NCBI GenBank assembly: GCA_910575155.1 | Contig: CAJTDX010000016.1 | Coordinates: 1-64,000 of the forward strand | Reading direction: 5' to 3' | Length of the DNA stretch: 64,000 nt | Source: Lachnospiraceae bacterium | GTDB lineage: Bacteria; Bacillota; Clostridia; Lachnospirales; Lachnospiraceae | Shown: piece after piece, positions 25,571 to 34,808 of the stretch | Layout of the letters: each line of letters opens with the position of its first letter | How positions within the stretch are numbered: position 1 is the stretch's first letter | Program-made: the position numbers and the translations under genes | Notes under the pieces: model-generated | What the model was told of the DNA's origin: nothing | The model's database searches: none | Seen by the model: the letters and a program-made list of their open reading frames with translations, nothing else

Positions 25571-26416
25571 TCAATCTATTTCCAGCAGCATTTTGTATAC
25601 GTCACGTTTGGAAATTCCCCGGTCTTTTGCCACCAGTTTCATGGCTTCTTTCCGAGAAATTCCCTTACGTTCATATAATATCATATGCTCTGTAAGAGAG
25701 ATTGTTTCCCAATTCTGCCGATTTTCTTTTTTTATTTCCTGTATATTTTTTCCCTGGATTACAAGCACAAATTCTCCCTTTGGCTCCTGTTCCTGATAGT
25801 GGGAAAGGGCATGGGAGATGGTGGTGGCGAAGGCTGTCTCAAATTTTTTGGTAAGTTCCCTGCAGACGGTAAGTTTGCGGTCGCCCAGTACCTGAAACAG
25901 TTCCTCCAGTGTTTTTACCAGGTGATGGGGCGCCTCATAGATAATAATGGTGCGGGTTTCTGATTCCAGAGAGGATAATATGTCAGAGCGTTCCTTCTTG
26001 TTTTTGGGAAGAAACGCCTCAAAAGCAAAACGCCTGGTGGGAAGTCCGGATAAAGTGAGAGCGGTAATGCAGGCGGCGGCTCCTGGCAGAGATGTGACCT
26101 CAATTCCCGCCTCGTAGCAGATGCGTACCAAATCTTCCCCCGGATCAGAGATTCCGGGAGTTCCGGCATCGGTGATCAACGCCACATTTTGTCCGGCGCG
26201 CATTTTTTCCACAAGCTGGTAAGCTTTGTCAATTTTATTGTATTCATGATAACTTGTCATAGGAGTTTTGATTTCAAAATGATTTAAAAGTTTGATGGAG
26301 TTGCGGGTATCTTCAGCCGCAATCAAATCAACCTCTTTTAAGGTGCGCAGTACTCTCAGCGTGATATCTTCCAGATTTCCAATGGGAGTGGCGCACAGGT
26401 ATAATGTACCTTGCAT
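25571..26416 (-). CDS. rsmI: 16S rRNA 2'-O-ribose C1402 methyltransferase (281 aa)
   Basis: RsmI modifies C1402 in the 30S decoding centre. Motifs: GTLYLCATPIGNLEDITLR at the N-terminus, AAEDTRNSIKLLNHF, ALITDAGTPGISDPGEDLV, and LPGAAACITALTLSGLP. GGAAAGGACC 5 bases before the ATG. It ends the minus-strand block gmk-like, yaaR, holB, ricT, trmN6, rsmI, which matches the B. subtilis order (without yabA and yazA). Confidence 0.97.
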   Translation of the reverse strand: MQGTLYLCATPIGNLEDITLRVLRTLKEVDLIAAEDTRNSIKLLNHFEIKTPMTSYHEYNKIDKAYQLVEKMRAGQNVALITDAGTPGISDPGEDLVRICYEAGIEVTSLPGAAACITALTLSGLPTRRFAFEAFLPKNKKERSDILSSLESETRTIIIYEAPHHLVKTLEELFQVLGDRKLTVCRELTKKFETAFATTISHALSHYQEQEPKGEFVLVIQGKNIQEIKKENRQNWETISLTEHMILYERKGISRKEAMKLVAKDRGISKRDVYKMLLEID

Positions 26417-26469
26417 AAGCGGTCCTTTCCTGAATGTAATGAGAGTATGATAAAATGATACGATAAAAC

Positions 26470-27207
26470 TTAATAGCCGTAAGTTTGACGGATTTCATCG
26501 GTATATACGCCTGGTTCTTTGTAAACAATCAACGGCTTTTCCACGGTAATCCGGGGATTGCCGCCCCGGAGTCCTTCCAGCAGCACCATGTTGGGTTCTT
26601 TGTCCACAAAAGGATATACCAGCCGCATCCGTTTGGGTTCCAGGCCGTATTTTTGCATGAGCGTCATGATTTCAGCCAGCCGGAAGGGGCGATGCACCAT
26701 GTAAAAGCGTCCCTGGGGTTTTAAGAGGCGTGCGCTCTCACGGATAACGTCTTCCAGGCTGCAGAGAATTTCATGGCGGGCAATTGCCTTCGCCCTATTG
26801 GAATTGGTGAGTCCATGCTGTCCGGTCATATAAGGTGGATTGGTTGTAACCACATGAAAAGAAGATGCCCCAAATTGTCTGGAGGCATCCTTAATATCAC
26901 CAATTTCAATGTTAATTTTATCTTCAAGATGATTGTACAAGACGCTGCGCCTTGCCATATCCGCACTTTCCGGCTGGATTTCCAGACCGGTAAAATGCAG
27001 TCCGGATGTTTTTGCTTCTAAAAGGATTGGAATAATTCCGGTTCCGGTGCCGAGATCCAGCGCTGTTTCCTGAGATTTTACCTGGACAAAGCCGGATAAG
27101 AGCACGGCGTCCATGCCGAAACAGAATTTCTCAGGATTCTGGATAATAAAATATCCATTGCGGTGCAGCTCGTCCAGCCGTTCGTGATCTAATAATTCTA
27201 CAGACAT
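26470..27207 (-). CDS. tRNA1(Val) A37 N6-methyltransferase-like protein (245 aa)
   Basis: SAM-dependent N6-adenine methyltransferase of the TrmN6/YabB type. Motif I is ALDLGTGTGIIPILLE and the catalytic motif IV is TNPPYMTG. ATG 27207 is used because GAGGAG lies 6 bases before it; the track extends 26 codons further without support. B. subtilis YabB is the equivalent in this operon. It lies between ricT and rsmI. Confidence 0.93.
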   Translation of the reverse strand: MSVELLDHERLDELHRNGYFIIQNPEKFCFGMDAVLLSGFVQVKSQETALDLGTGTGIIPILLEAKTSGLHFTGLEIQPESADMARRSVLYNHLEDKINIEIGDIKDASRQFGASSFHVVTTNPPYMTGQHGLTNSNRAKAIARHEILCSLEDVIRESARLLKPQGRFYMVHRPFRLAEIMTLMQKYGLEPKRMRLVYPFVDKEPNMVLLEGLRGGNPRITVEKPLIVYKEPGVYTDEIRQTYGY

Positions 27208-27268
27208 ACAAATCTCCTCTGTATTTCTATTCACAGTGAGCCAATGATGCCGGGAATTTGATTCTAAA

Positions 27269-28177
27269 TCAGTGGGTATCGTCAATTTTGGATTTTCCCT
27301 TGTCTTCCAGAGCAGATAATTCTTTCAGTTCTTCTGCAGAAAGCTTTGCATGATCCTTTCTGCGCTTAGGTTTGAATCGTAACTGATCAATCTTATATTC
27401 CCGTATTTCTTTTTCGTCGTCAATTTGTACAATAACCTTAACGGACTGCCGTAAAACGTTAACGCTGTGTACTTCACCCCTTAGACGGTCGTCTGTGGTA
27501 ACAAAATCTCCCACACTGGGAAGGCGGCTGTTTAAGTATTCGTAGGTTTCCTCTTCGTTCTTAAGGCAGCACATCAGTCTGCCGCAGACGCCGGAGATTT
27601 TGGAGGGGTTTAAAGATAAGTTCTGCTCTTTTGCCATTTTAATAGATACCGGGGCAAATTCTGATAAAAAAGTGTTGCAGCAGAGCGGTCTTCCGCAGAT
27701 GCCGATCCCGCCTAAAATCTTGGTCTCATCCCTGACGCCAATCTGCCGGAGTTCAATACGGGTGCGGAATACGGCGGCGAGATCTTTTACCAGTTCACGA
27801 AAGTCAATACGTCCGTCAGCGGTAAAATAAAACAGCAGTTTATTATTATCAAATGTGTATTCTGCATCCACAAGTTTCATTTCCATGTTACGCTTCTGGA
27901 TTTTTTCTAAACAGATTTGGAAAGCTTCTTTCTCTTTCTGTAAGTTTTTCGCTTCAATTTGTTCATCTTCCTGTGAGGCAATGCGGATGACTGGTTTTAA
28001 AGGCTGAATTACCTTTTCTTCCGGCATTTCTTTGGGCGCGATCATTACCGTGCCAAATTCAATGCCTCTGGCGGTTTCCACAATCACATGGCTGCCCAGA
28101 TCTATATTTAATTTTCCGGGGTCAAAATAATAGATTTTTCCGGCGGTGCGGAATCTGACTCCAACTACTTTTATCAT
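27269..28177 (-). CDS. ricT: RicT/YaaT, PSP1-domain protein (302 aa)
   Basis: Subunit of the RicT-RicA-RicF complex, a Fe-S-containing regulator of RNA maturation, biofilm and sporulation in B. subtilis. The PSP1 domain (about residues 60-150) and the cysteine motifs GICGRPLCCNTF and GVCGRLMCCL are present; these cysteines bind the cluster. Start ATG with GGAG 7 bases upstream. It starts 1 base after the holB stop. Confidence 0.95.
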   Translation of the reverse strand: MIKVVGVRFRTAGKIYYFDPGKLNIDLGSHVIVETARGIEFGTVMIAPKEMPEEKVIQPLKPVIRIASQEDEQIEAKNLQKEKEAFQICLEKIQKRNMEMKLVDAEYTFDNNKLLFYFTADGRIDFRELVKDLAAVFRTRIELRQIGVRDETKILGGIGICGRPLCCNTFLSEFAPVSIKMAKEQNLSLNPSKISGVCGRLMCCLKNEEETYEYLNSRLPSVGDFVTTDDRLRGEVHSVNVLRQSVKVIVQIDDEKEIREYKIDQLRFKPKRRKDHAKLSAEELKELSALEDKGKSKIDDTH

Positions 28178-28178
28178 C

Positions 28179-29168
28179 TTAATTCTCCTTTATGGTCTGC
28201 AGGAGTAATTCTATTACCAAATCAAAATTCACATTGGCGTTCAGCCGGTTTTTTGCCTTGTCTAATGATTTGATAATGGTTTCAATCCCTTCGTAGGAAC
28301 TTTTACTTGCCTGCTTTTTTATATCAGAAATCTCATCTTTGAAAATGAGACTGTTAATATCGGAGGTGGCTTTGTATAACAGGACGTCACGATACCAGAT
28401 AAACATAATGTCGAAATAGTCGTTGATTTCTAATTTGTAATCACTGATTCGTTTGACGGTCTCAATCATTTCATGCAGTTCAATGTCTTTGACGCGTTTT
28501 ACCAATTGCAGCGCAGAAGCCTTAATCTCGTTAAACTCCTCCGAGCTTGCAAGCTGAACGGCTTTTCCCACATTTCCCTGGGCAAATGCGGTGCAGATGT
28601 CGGCTTTATAGTCCGGGATCTGATAACGCTCCATCAGAAAATTGTGAATGGCAGTGTCCGGGACTGGTTTTAAATTCAGGGTAATGCATCTGGACAAAAT
28701 AGTAGGCAGGAAAGAATCTGCGTTGGAAGTCAGAAGCAAAATTACTGCATAAGCAGGAGGTTCCTCAATGGTTTTTAACAAAGCGTTCTGTGCCTGCTGG
28801 CTCATTTTTTCCGCTTCGCTGACGATGTAAATTTTGTAGGGAGAAGCGTAGGGCTTAATGCCGATATCATTGTTAATCTGCCTGCGAATATCGTCAACAG
28901 AAATGGTATTGGGCTTTTCATGCTGCAAATAGATGATGTCAGGCTGGTTGCCGGAGAGCGCCTGCTGGCAGGAATGGCATTCCATACAGCCTTCTGTGGA
29001 ATGCTGTTCGCACTGCAGCGCCATGGCGAAACTGTTTGCAAGCGCCATTTTTCCGGAACGGTCTGGTCCGTTAAAAATATATGCGTGACTAACCTTATTC
29101 ATAGAAATTGCATTCTGCAAATGTTCTTTGATCTGTTCGTGTCCAATAATATTTGAAAAGCCTGCCAT
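28179..29168 (-). CDS. holB: DNA polymerase III subunit delta' (329 aa)
   Basis: Clamp-loader delta' subunit. It has the AAA+ fold with a modified P-loop (GPDRSGKMALA), four zinc-binding cysteines in CEQHSTEGCMECHSC and the sensor region SEAEKMSQQAQNALLKTIEEPP. Delta' of other bacteria is also ATPase-inactive, so the changed P-loop is not alarming. It sits between yaaR and ricT exactly as in B. subtilis. Confidence 0.96.
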   Translation of the reverse strand: MAGFSNIIGHEQIKEHLQNAISMNKVSHAYIFNGPDRSGKMALANSFAMALQCEQHSTEGCMECHSCQQALSGNQPDIIYLQHEKPNTISVDDIRRQINNDIGIKPYASPYKIYIVSEAEKMSQQAQNALLKTIEEPPAYAVILLLTSNADSFLPTILSRCITLNLKPVPDTAIHNFLMERYQIPDYKADICTAFAQGNVGKAVQLASSEEFNEIKASALQLVKRVKDIELHEMIETVKRISDYKLEINDYFDIMFIWYRDVLLYKATSDINSLIFKDEISDIKKQASKSSYEGIETIIKSLDKAKNRLNANVNFDLVIELLLQTIKEN

Positions 29169-29201
29169 AATTTTTCCTCATTTCTGTATATTAGTGATGA
29201 T

Positions 29202-29642
29202 TTAGGTGCAAACGTCCAGCAACAGTCCCCGTATTTCTCCAACTTTGCTTAAAATGGTAAGATGGTCTTTTTCATCTTTTACCAGTTCGCTGGCAAGGTC
29301 GTCAAGGTTTTTATCCACCAGTTTTACAATGCCGTAGACTCTGTGGCGTCCTCTCCGGTCCAGAAAATTTTCTCTGGAAAATTTATGTGAACGGTTTACT
29401 ACCTCATTCAGGAAATCTTTTACCAGAGTACGGTATTTTTTCATATCCCGAATGTCCATGTGCTCGGTAAGTTTTTCGCCCTGTTCTGTGATATCATTCA
29501 TGAGGCTGTTCAGCTTTTCCTGAAGCTCTGCTTCTTCAATATGGCTTGCCAGTGTAAATTTAAAGCTTCCGTCGGAACGTTCCGTCGTGTGAGGAGCTTC
29601 TACTGGTTTGGTCTGAGTCAGCTGTTCTACTTTGATTGCCAT
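29202..29642 (-). CDS. yaaR: YaaR-family (DUF327) protein (146 aa)
   Basis: Conserved small protein found upstream of holB throughout Firmicutes; function unknown. Basic, with [14 protein letters not shown] at the start, coiled-coil ([18 protein letters not shown]), then [26 protein letters not shown], a family signature. GGAGGG precedes the ATG. Confidence 0.93.
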   Translation of the reverse strand: MAIKVEQLTQTKPVEAPHTTERSDGSFKFTLASHIEEAELQEKLNSLMNDITEQGEKLTEHMDIRDMKKYRTLVKDFLNEVVNRSHKFSRENFLDRRGRHRVYGIVKLVDKNLDDLASELVKDEKDHLTILSKVGEIRGLLLDVCT

Positions 29643-29745
29643 GAAATCACCTGCCCTCCTTCAAAAAAATCTTGTATTTATATATTATCGGTTTTTTTGC
29701 AGCAGTTGTAAAGTAAAAAATAGGAGTTTCTGCCTTTGGTATAAA

Positions 29746-30333
29746 TCAGAGGTTGTCTTTGATATAGGCGGTCAGCTCCTTTTGGCAGCGGTCCAGGCTG
29801 TTATTGATAAAGGATTTCGTAATACCTGCCTGTTCCAGGTTTTGAATGGAAAAATCTTCTTCGTCAGCGAGAAAACGACGGCAGAGCTCTGCATATTTCG
29901 GTTCTGACTGCAGCCGTTCGCGGTTCAGGGCGCGCTGCAGCCGCTCTCCGGCTTCGAGGTCTATATACAGGGGTACCAGAATGTGCCTGCCGAAATAGTT
30001 TTGTAATTTTGCATATGAATCCAGTGTACCGATAATCAGATAGTGGTTTTCTTCCAGATTAATCTGATGGTCGTTTACCGTGAAGTATTTCCAGACGCCA
30101 TGGATGGTATGATAGGATCGGAGTTCGATAATCTTCTTTTGCGCTTCTAATTCCTGCAGTTCTTTTTCTGTCAGAAAATAGTATTCCACCCCGTTTGTCT
30201 CTCCGTCCCGGACAGGGCGGGTGGTATAAGGAACCAGCGTTTTCAGAGACAGGGAAGCGTCTGCCAGAAGCTGTTTATAGAGGGTGTCTTTCCCACATGC
30301 ACTTTTTCCAATTAAGCAGAATATTTTTCCCAT
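29746..30333 (-). CDS. Guanylate-kinase-like protein with non-standard P-loop (195 aa)
   Basis: Shares fold and motifs with guanylate kinase (LVPYTTRPVRDGETNGVEYYFL is the GMP-binding signature). The P-loop is GKSACGKDTL, where guanylate kinases normally have GPSGVGKST. It sits where B. subtilis has tmk in the same operon. It may therefore be a specialised kinase of this cluster, while the housekeeping gmk lies elsewhere. Activity is not known. Confidence 0.85.
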   Translation of the reverse strand: MGKIFCLIGKSACGKDTLYKQLLADASLSLKTLVPYTTRPVRDGETNGVEYYFLTEKELQELEAQKKIIELRSYHTIHGVWKYFTVNDHQINLEENHYLIIGTLDSYAKLQNYFGRHILVPLYIDLEAGERLQRALNRERLQSEPKYAELCRRFLADEEDFSIQNLEQAGITKSFINNSLDRCQKELTAYIKDNL

Positions 30334-30477
30334 CCCTGAATACCTCGCTGCGCTCCTTATTTCTTTTATTAATTAGTATAGTATAGGCTGTGGGAAAATG
30401 CAAAAGAAAATTTTAGTAATTTATTGTATTGGAACTTGTATGGGTGACAGTAAAAGAAATGAGGCTTAATGAATAAA

Positions 30478-30557
30478 AATATCTTGAAAAACGGACAAAT
30501 GATACAGAACAATATACGGCGCGATTTGTCCGTTTTCATTGATATTTTAATTTTTAG
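30478..30557 (-). terminator. Long terminator hairpin of the HD/YwgA-like pair
   Basis: aaaacggacaaat (30488-30500) pairs perfectly with atttgtccgtttt (30534-30546), and outer arms aaaatatc / gatatttt extend it. On the minus strand it lies 6-80 bases after the YwgA-like stop and is followed by a U-rich stretch. Confidence 0.8.
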
Positions 30558-30563
30558 TTATGT

Positions 30564-31091
30564 TTAAGAATATTTTTCTGCCAGAGGTAAACAAATCTCC
30601 TCCATTTTATTGTATGAGTTTACAATTTGTTCTTCTGTAAAACGGCAGCTTTTTGCACGTCTCACTTTATCAAGAACATTATCTTTGTCAACGTCTCCAA
30701 ACAGAGATTTTTGCTGTCGGTAAATAAAAAAAGTTGTCGCCAGGATTTCCAGATGATTAATGTCGAGATCTTTAAACGTATTCAATATGTCATGGATGCG
30801 TTGTGGATTGGTTAAGCAATCTTCCTTGTTTAAATTATGAAAATATTTATCAAATTCAGTCCCTTTTGAAATAAGACCTTTTGTTTCAGAGAAAATATCA
30901 TCCATAACACCTTCATGGAGGGAATCTGCTACCTGCTGGCTGTAAGGGCCGTAAATATAAAGCTTATAATTGGCGTTTACTGTCGTTCCAAATGCTTTAC
31001 AAAAGTAAATTAATTTCTGCAGCTGGACGCGCCCCCGGATTGTTCCATTCATGTGATTCAAAATATATGCGATAAGTGTCTGTGTTTCCAT
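30564..31091 (-). CDS. YwgA-like / Panacea-domain-like protein (175 aa)
   Basis: Small protein with GRVQLQKLIYFCKAFG and YKLYIYGPYSQQVADSL; the LQKLIYF ... YGPYS pattern is the hallmark of YwgA and of SocA/Panacea antitoxin-type proteins. In B. subtilis ywgA lies beside the HD-domain gene ywfO. Here it follows the HD-domain gene. AGGAGG precedes the ATG. It is a candidate antitoxin or regulator by family, but this is inference. Confidence 0.75.
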   Translation of the reverse strand: METQTLIAYILNHMNGTIRGRVQLQKLIYFCKAFGTTVNANYKLYIYGPYSQQVADSLHEGVMDDIFSETKGLISKGTEFDKYFHNLNKEDCLTNPQRIHDILNTFKDLDINHLEILATTFFIYRQQKSLFGDVDKDNVLDKVRRAKSCRFTEEQIVNSYNKMEEICLPLAEKYS

Positions 31092-31194
31092 TTTTTTACC
31101 TCCTGGCCGTACTATTATATACTAACATATTCCTCAAATCAAGAAAAAAATATTTAAGATTTATTTGTGTATATCTGAGGGATTGATCGATGTC

Positions 31195-32748
31195 TCAGGT
31201 TTCCGGTTCTAAAGTTTCCTTGAGTTCTGAAAGACGTTTTTGGGATTCTTCCAGTTCCCGTGTTTTTTGTTCAATCTGCGATGTTATTTTTTCTAATTCT
31301 TCTTTTTGTGCATCATATTCGACTGTAAACCAGTTTGTGCATTTTTCCCTTATAATATCAATCATATCTTCTTCCGCATATATTCTTAGTATACTGATTT
31401 TTTTATCCGAAATACTTCTGAGCGCAAATGAATATTTCTGTATTGCTTCGGGTTTGCCATTGTGTTTGGGAAGGACTGGGATGGCTGGGATTTGCATTTC
31501 TTTTATAACAGAAGAAAAATCAGGATCGTGTTCTTCATTGTAAACCTTTATATCAAAAAAATGTTTGGTGGAAGACGCAGTGGCTAAATCTGTGTATATT
31601 TTACTGCTTTCAGAGTCAGCTATTGTTTTTAAATAGTGATCCAGCTGCCTTTTTACATAATTTAATCTTTTATAATCTTCGTTTCCTTCGTCGTTGCGGT
31701 TGCGGTTGTCATAGTGTACGTATGGAGGATCAAAGGCAATTTTATGATGCGAGCGTGTAAACAGGCGTTTGGCAAAATTATGTATTGTTTGTTTATTGGG
31801 GGCGGGGTGTTTCATACAGGCATAATATTTTATTTTTTCGTATAAATAAAAATCATCCATTTTTAAGTATTCATCTAATGATTTTGGATACTGACCATTT
31901 TTTTCGCATTCCAACGTAAGAAATTCTTTTATAAACGAACTCAGATAATAGTCAAATAAACGACGGTGTTTATGAAAATAAACTTGAATAAACATCCAGT
32001 AGCGCGCTAATATAAAAGCTTCTACGGCTTGAATACCGTTTTGCCTGATTGCCAGTACATTATTACCCTGAATGGAAACAACCTGGAGAGATTCTATTAA
32101 TTTGTCAAGATCGTACGTTCCATATTCTACGCCGCAGTAATGACTGTCTCTCAGCAGATAATCCATTTTATCACAATCCAGTTGTCCACTGATGATATCG
32201 TCAAAAAATCTGTATTTTGGATCATCAGAACTTTGGTTTAGTATCATTAAGAGGTTTGGTATCATTTGGCATTCTTCGTCCGCCCAATATTGATTGATAG
32301 TATCTGCCAGTCGTTCTTTAATAATGCAGCGCGTGTAGGCTTCATGTCCGCTGGAATATTCATTGTTCAGAGGATCTGTCAGATCAGGATAAATGTTATC
32401 TCCTTCTCCAATATGTGAAAAACATCCATGGCCTAAATCATGGAGAAGTCCGGCCATACGAACCAGAGCTTTTTTTTGAAAAAACTCATCTTCACTCAGT
32501 GTGCATAAAGGCTCATAATGACGAAGATGATCCATAATTCTTCCCGCGATATGCATGACGCCAATACTGTGCCCGAAACGGGTGTGCTCAGCTCCATGAT
32601 AAACAAGATAAGTCATACTGAGCTGATGGATCCTTTTCAGACGCTGAAATTCAGATGAATCGATCAGCTTTTTTTCCCATGGATAAACTTTTATAAGTCC
32701 GTGGATCGGGTCACGGAAATTTGTATGTTTACGAGAGGGGACATTCAT
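31195..32748 (-). CDS. HD-domain nucleotide phosphohydrolase, SAMHD1/YwfO-like (517 aa)
   Basis: Likely deoxynucleotide phosphohydrolase. The N-terminus has FRDPIHGLIKVYPWEKKL, then GAEHTRFGHSIGVM and LLHDLGHGCFSHIGEGD; these form the H...HD...D metal site of the SAMHD1-like family. A helical region follows and the final ~45 residues are a coiled coil (about residues 470-510, rich in E/K/Q). AAGGAGG is 7 bases before the ATG. It and the YwgA-like gene are inserted between decarboxylase and guanylate-kinase-like genes. Substrate is inferred. Confidence 0.85.
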   Translation of the reverse strand: MNVPSRKHTNFRDPIHGLIKVYPWEKKLIDSSEFQRLKRIHQLSMTYLVYHGAEHTRFGHSIGVMHIAGRIMDHLRHYEPLCTLSEDEFFQKKALVRMAGLLHDLGHGCFSHIGEGDNIYPDLTDPLNNEYSSGHEAYTRCIIKERLADTINQYWADEECQMIPNLLMILNQSSDDPKYRFFDDIISGQLDCDKMDYLLRDSHYCGVEYGTYDLDKLIESLQVVSIQGNNVLAIRQNGIQAVEAFILARYWMFIQVYFHKHRRLFDYYLSSFIKEFLTLECEKNGQYPKSLDEYLKMDDFYLYEKIKYYACMKHPAPNKQTIHNFAKRLFTRSHHKIAFDPPYVHYDNRNRNDEGNEDYKRLNYVKRQLDHYLKTIADSESSKIYTDLATASSTKHFFDIKVYNEEHDPDFSSVIKEMQIPAIPVLPKHNGKPEAIQKYSFALRSISDKKISILRIYAEEDMIDIIREKCTNWFTVEYDAQKEELEKITSQIEQKTRELEESQKRLSELKETLEPET

Positions 32749-32878
32749 TGTAAAAACCTCCTTATTAATTATTTAGACAATTTTTTGAAAGTGCAGCTGC
32801 ACAGTCAATAACAGATTGATTTTTTTAAACGTCAATCTTTATAAGAAATCTCCCCCTGTGTTTTCTTTGCACTGCCTT

Positions 32879-34381
32879 TTACAGTTTTACCACTTTAATG
32901 CTTTGATTGCTTTGATCGCTCAGCCCTTCCACCGATAATCCCTGCTTCTGGCACAGGTCTACGATACGGATAATCTTGCCGGTAAGGATCTCGCCGGGAG
33001 CGATTAAAGGGATACCTGGTGGATAGAGATACACAAATTCCTGGCTGATATGCCCGGTGGAAGCTTTCAGGGACAGGCGCTCGGAGGGCTGTTCCATGGC
33101 AAGGGCAATGGGCATTTGGGGCTTGGGATTCTGATAAATATCATTGCTTGTTAAAAGCCGGGAACGGCCGGGTCTTTTTGAGCCGTAGATAACTTTGGAA
33201 CCGGTCCCGGAGTTTCCGGAAGACACGGAAATCCGTTCGTCCGTTTCCTTTAAGGCGCGGAATAGCCGCTGAAACCCTTCCGGTGTATCCATGATGCTGG
33301 TGAGCGCAGTCGTATAATGTCCGGCGCACATTTCCATCTGTAAATGATAAGTATTCAGCAGCTTGTGATAAAGTTTCTGACCCGTCATATCCGAATTTCC
33401 CACAGAAATTAATATTTTTGAAATGTCCTGGTCAAAACAAATATCTTCAGAAACGGAAGTTTTGTCAAAAATCTTTACATGTTTTAAAGATTTTGCCTGC
33501 TGATAAAAAAGCTTTAGCTGCAGCACATATTCTTCCATAAGGGAAGGACCTTTTTCTTCCATAAAACGAACGCACTGATCCATGGACATCATCAGCAGAT
33601 AGGAAGGGGAACTGGTCTGATAAACAGATAAAAAATGTTTCAGGGCATCCCTGTCGATCCGCTCAGAATTGACATGCAGCAGCGCTGTCTGAGTAAAGCT
33701 GGGCAGGGTTTTATGGAGGCTGTGTATCACCAGGTCTGCGCCGCAGGAAAGGGCCGGCTCAGGAAATTCTTCAGAAAAGGCGAAATGTGCGCCATGCGCT
33801 TCGTCCACAATTAAGGGGAGATTATAAGCGTGTACAATTTCTGCAATGGTGCGGATATCTGAGGTGACGCCGTCATAGGTGGGCGAGGTGATAAATACGG
33901 CGGCAATTTGAGGAAGATCCTCCAAAGCCTGCGCCACATGTGCAGGCGAGACAGATCCGGAGATTCCAAATTCAGAGGCAGCAGGCAGAAGATATACGGT
34001 TTCCAGTCCCCTTAAACAGGCGGCATGATATGCGGACTTATGGCTGTTGCGGGACATCAGAAGGGTGCCAAGCCGTGGCAGAGCGGCGCTGACAGCGCTT
34101 AAAATGCCTGCGGTGCTCCCATTTACCAGATAAAAGGTTTCATCTGCGCCATAGAGATTTGCGGCACGCTGCTGCGCTTCTTTTAAAATACCCTGAGAGT
34201 GATGGAGATTGTCGAATCCTTCAATTTCCGTAATATCCAGAGAATACAAATCAGAAAAATCTATAGTTCTGCGCTTATGTCCCGGCATATGAAAAGGATA
34301 GCAATCGCTATGGGAATGTTCCTGCAGTTTTTGATCCAGGCGGGAAGTGTCACCCTGCCAGCTGTATTTGATTTCAGACAT
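32879..34381 (-). CDS. Orn/Lys/Arg-type PLP decarboxylase (500 aa)
   Basis: Fold-type I PLP enzyme of the arginine/lysine/ornithine decarboxylase family (Firmicute SpeA/YaaO type). The PLP-binding lysine is in HSLHKTLPSFTQTALLH and the cofactor aspartate in VDEAHGAHF; the YGADETFYLVNGSTAG segment is typical. The substrate cannot be told from sequence, arginine or lysine being most likely. In related genomes this gene stands next to the guanylate-kinase-like and yaaR genes; here two genes intervene. Confidence 0.93.
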   Translation of the reverse strand: MSEIKYSWQGDTSRLDQKLQEHSHSDCYPFHMPGHKRRTIDFSDLYSLDITEIEGFDNLHHSQGILKEAQQRAANLYGADETFYLVNGSTAGILSAVSAALPRLGTLLMSRNSHKSAYHAACLRGLETVYLLPAASEFGISGSVSPAHVAQALEDLPQIAAVFITSPTYDGVTSDIRTIAEIVHAYNLPLIVDEAHGAHFAFSEEFPEPALSCGADLVIHSLHKTLPSFTQTALLHVNSERIDRDALKHFLSVYQTSSPSYLLMMSMDQCVRFMEEKGPSLMEEYVLQLKLFYQQAKSLKHVKIFDKTSVSEDICFDQDISKILISVGNSDMTGQKLYHKLLNTYHLQMEMCAGHYTTALTSIMDTPEGFQRLFRALKETDERISVSSGNSGTGSKVIYGSKRPGRSRLLTSNDIYQNPKPQMPIALAMEQPSERLSLKASTGHISQEFVYLYPPGIPLIAPGEILTGKIIRIVDLCQKQGLSVEGLSDQSNQSIKVVKL

Positions 34382-34808
34382 GATAGTCTCCTTTTGTTAT
34401 TTTTGTTCTGTTTACTTTAAAATGATTGTTGTGAAGTTTGTTTATAGAAATGGAAGTAACGGAAAACAACCACTTTCCTGGAAGGCTGAAGGTGGTTGTT
34501 TTGAGCTGTTTGTTTCTGGTTTTATTATAACAGGAAATTTGTATATTGTACAATATTTATTTCTCCATAATTCAATAATTTTTTGGTGTTTTTTGACAAA
34601 AGCCGGCTGTTGCCTGAATTTATAAATCATCAGGATGAGGCAGATAATGAGCGTATTACGGATACGAATTTCAGGATTTTGGGAAAAGTGCAGAAGTTTT
34701 TTCACTTGCCGATCAATTTGTCCTGACAAAAATAGTATTTATTGACAAGCGTTTGATTTAGGAATACCATGAAAGTGCAACTGTTCATCGGTAAGAAGGA
34801 GAAACGTT
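34382..34808. other. Divergent intergenic region with hairpin and promoter
   Basis: About 430 bases. It holds a hairpin (aaaacaaccac at 34463-34473 with ggtggttgtttt at 34491-34502) within the decarboxylase leader, and a plus-strand promoter for the surface protein (next entry). Nothing else was recognised. Confidence 0.45.
34742..34770 (+). promoter_or_regulatory. Candidate promoter for the Ig-like surface protein
   Basis: TTGACA (34742-34747), 17-base spacer, TACCAT (34765-34770), about 40 bases before the ATG at 34809. The -10 box is weak. Confidence 0.5.
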
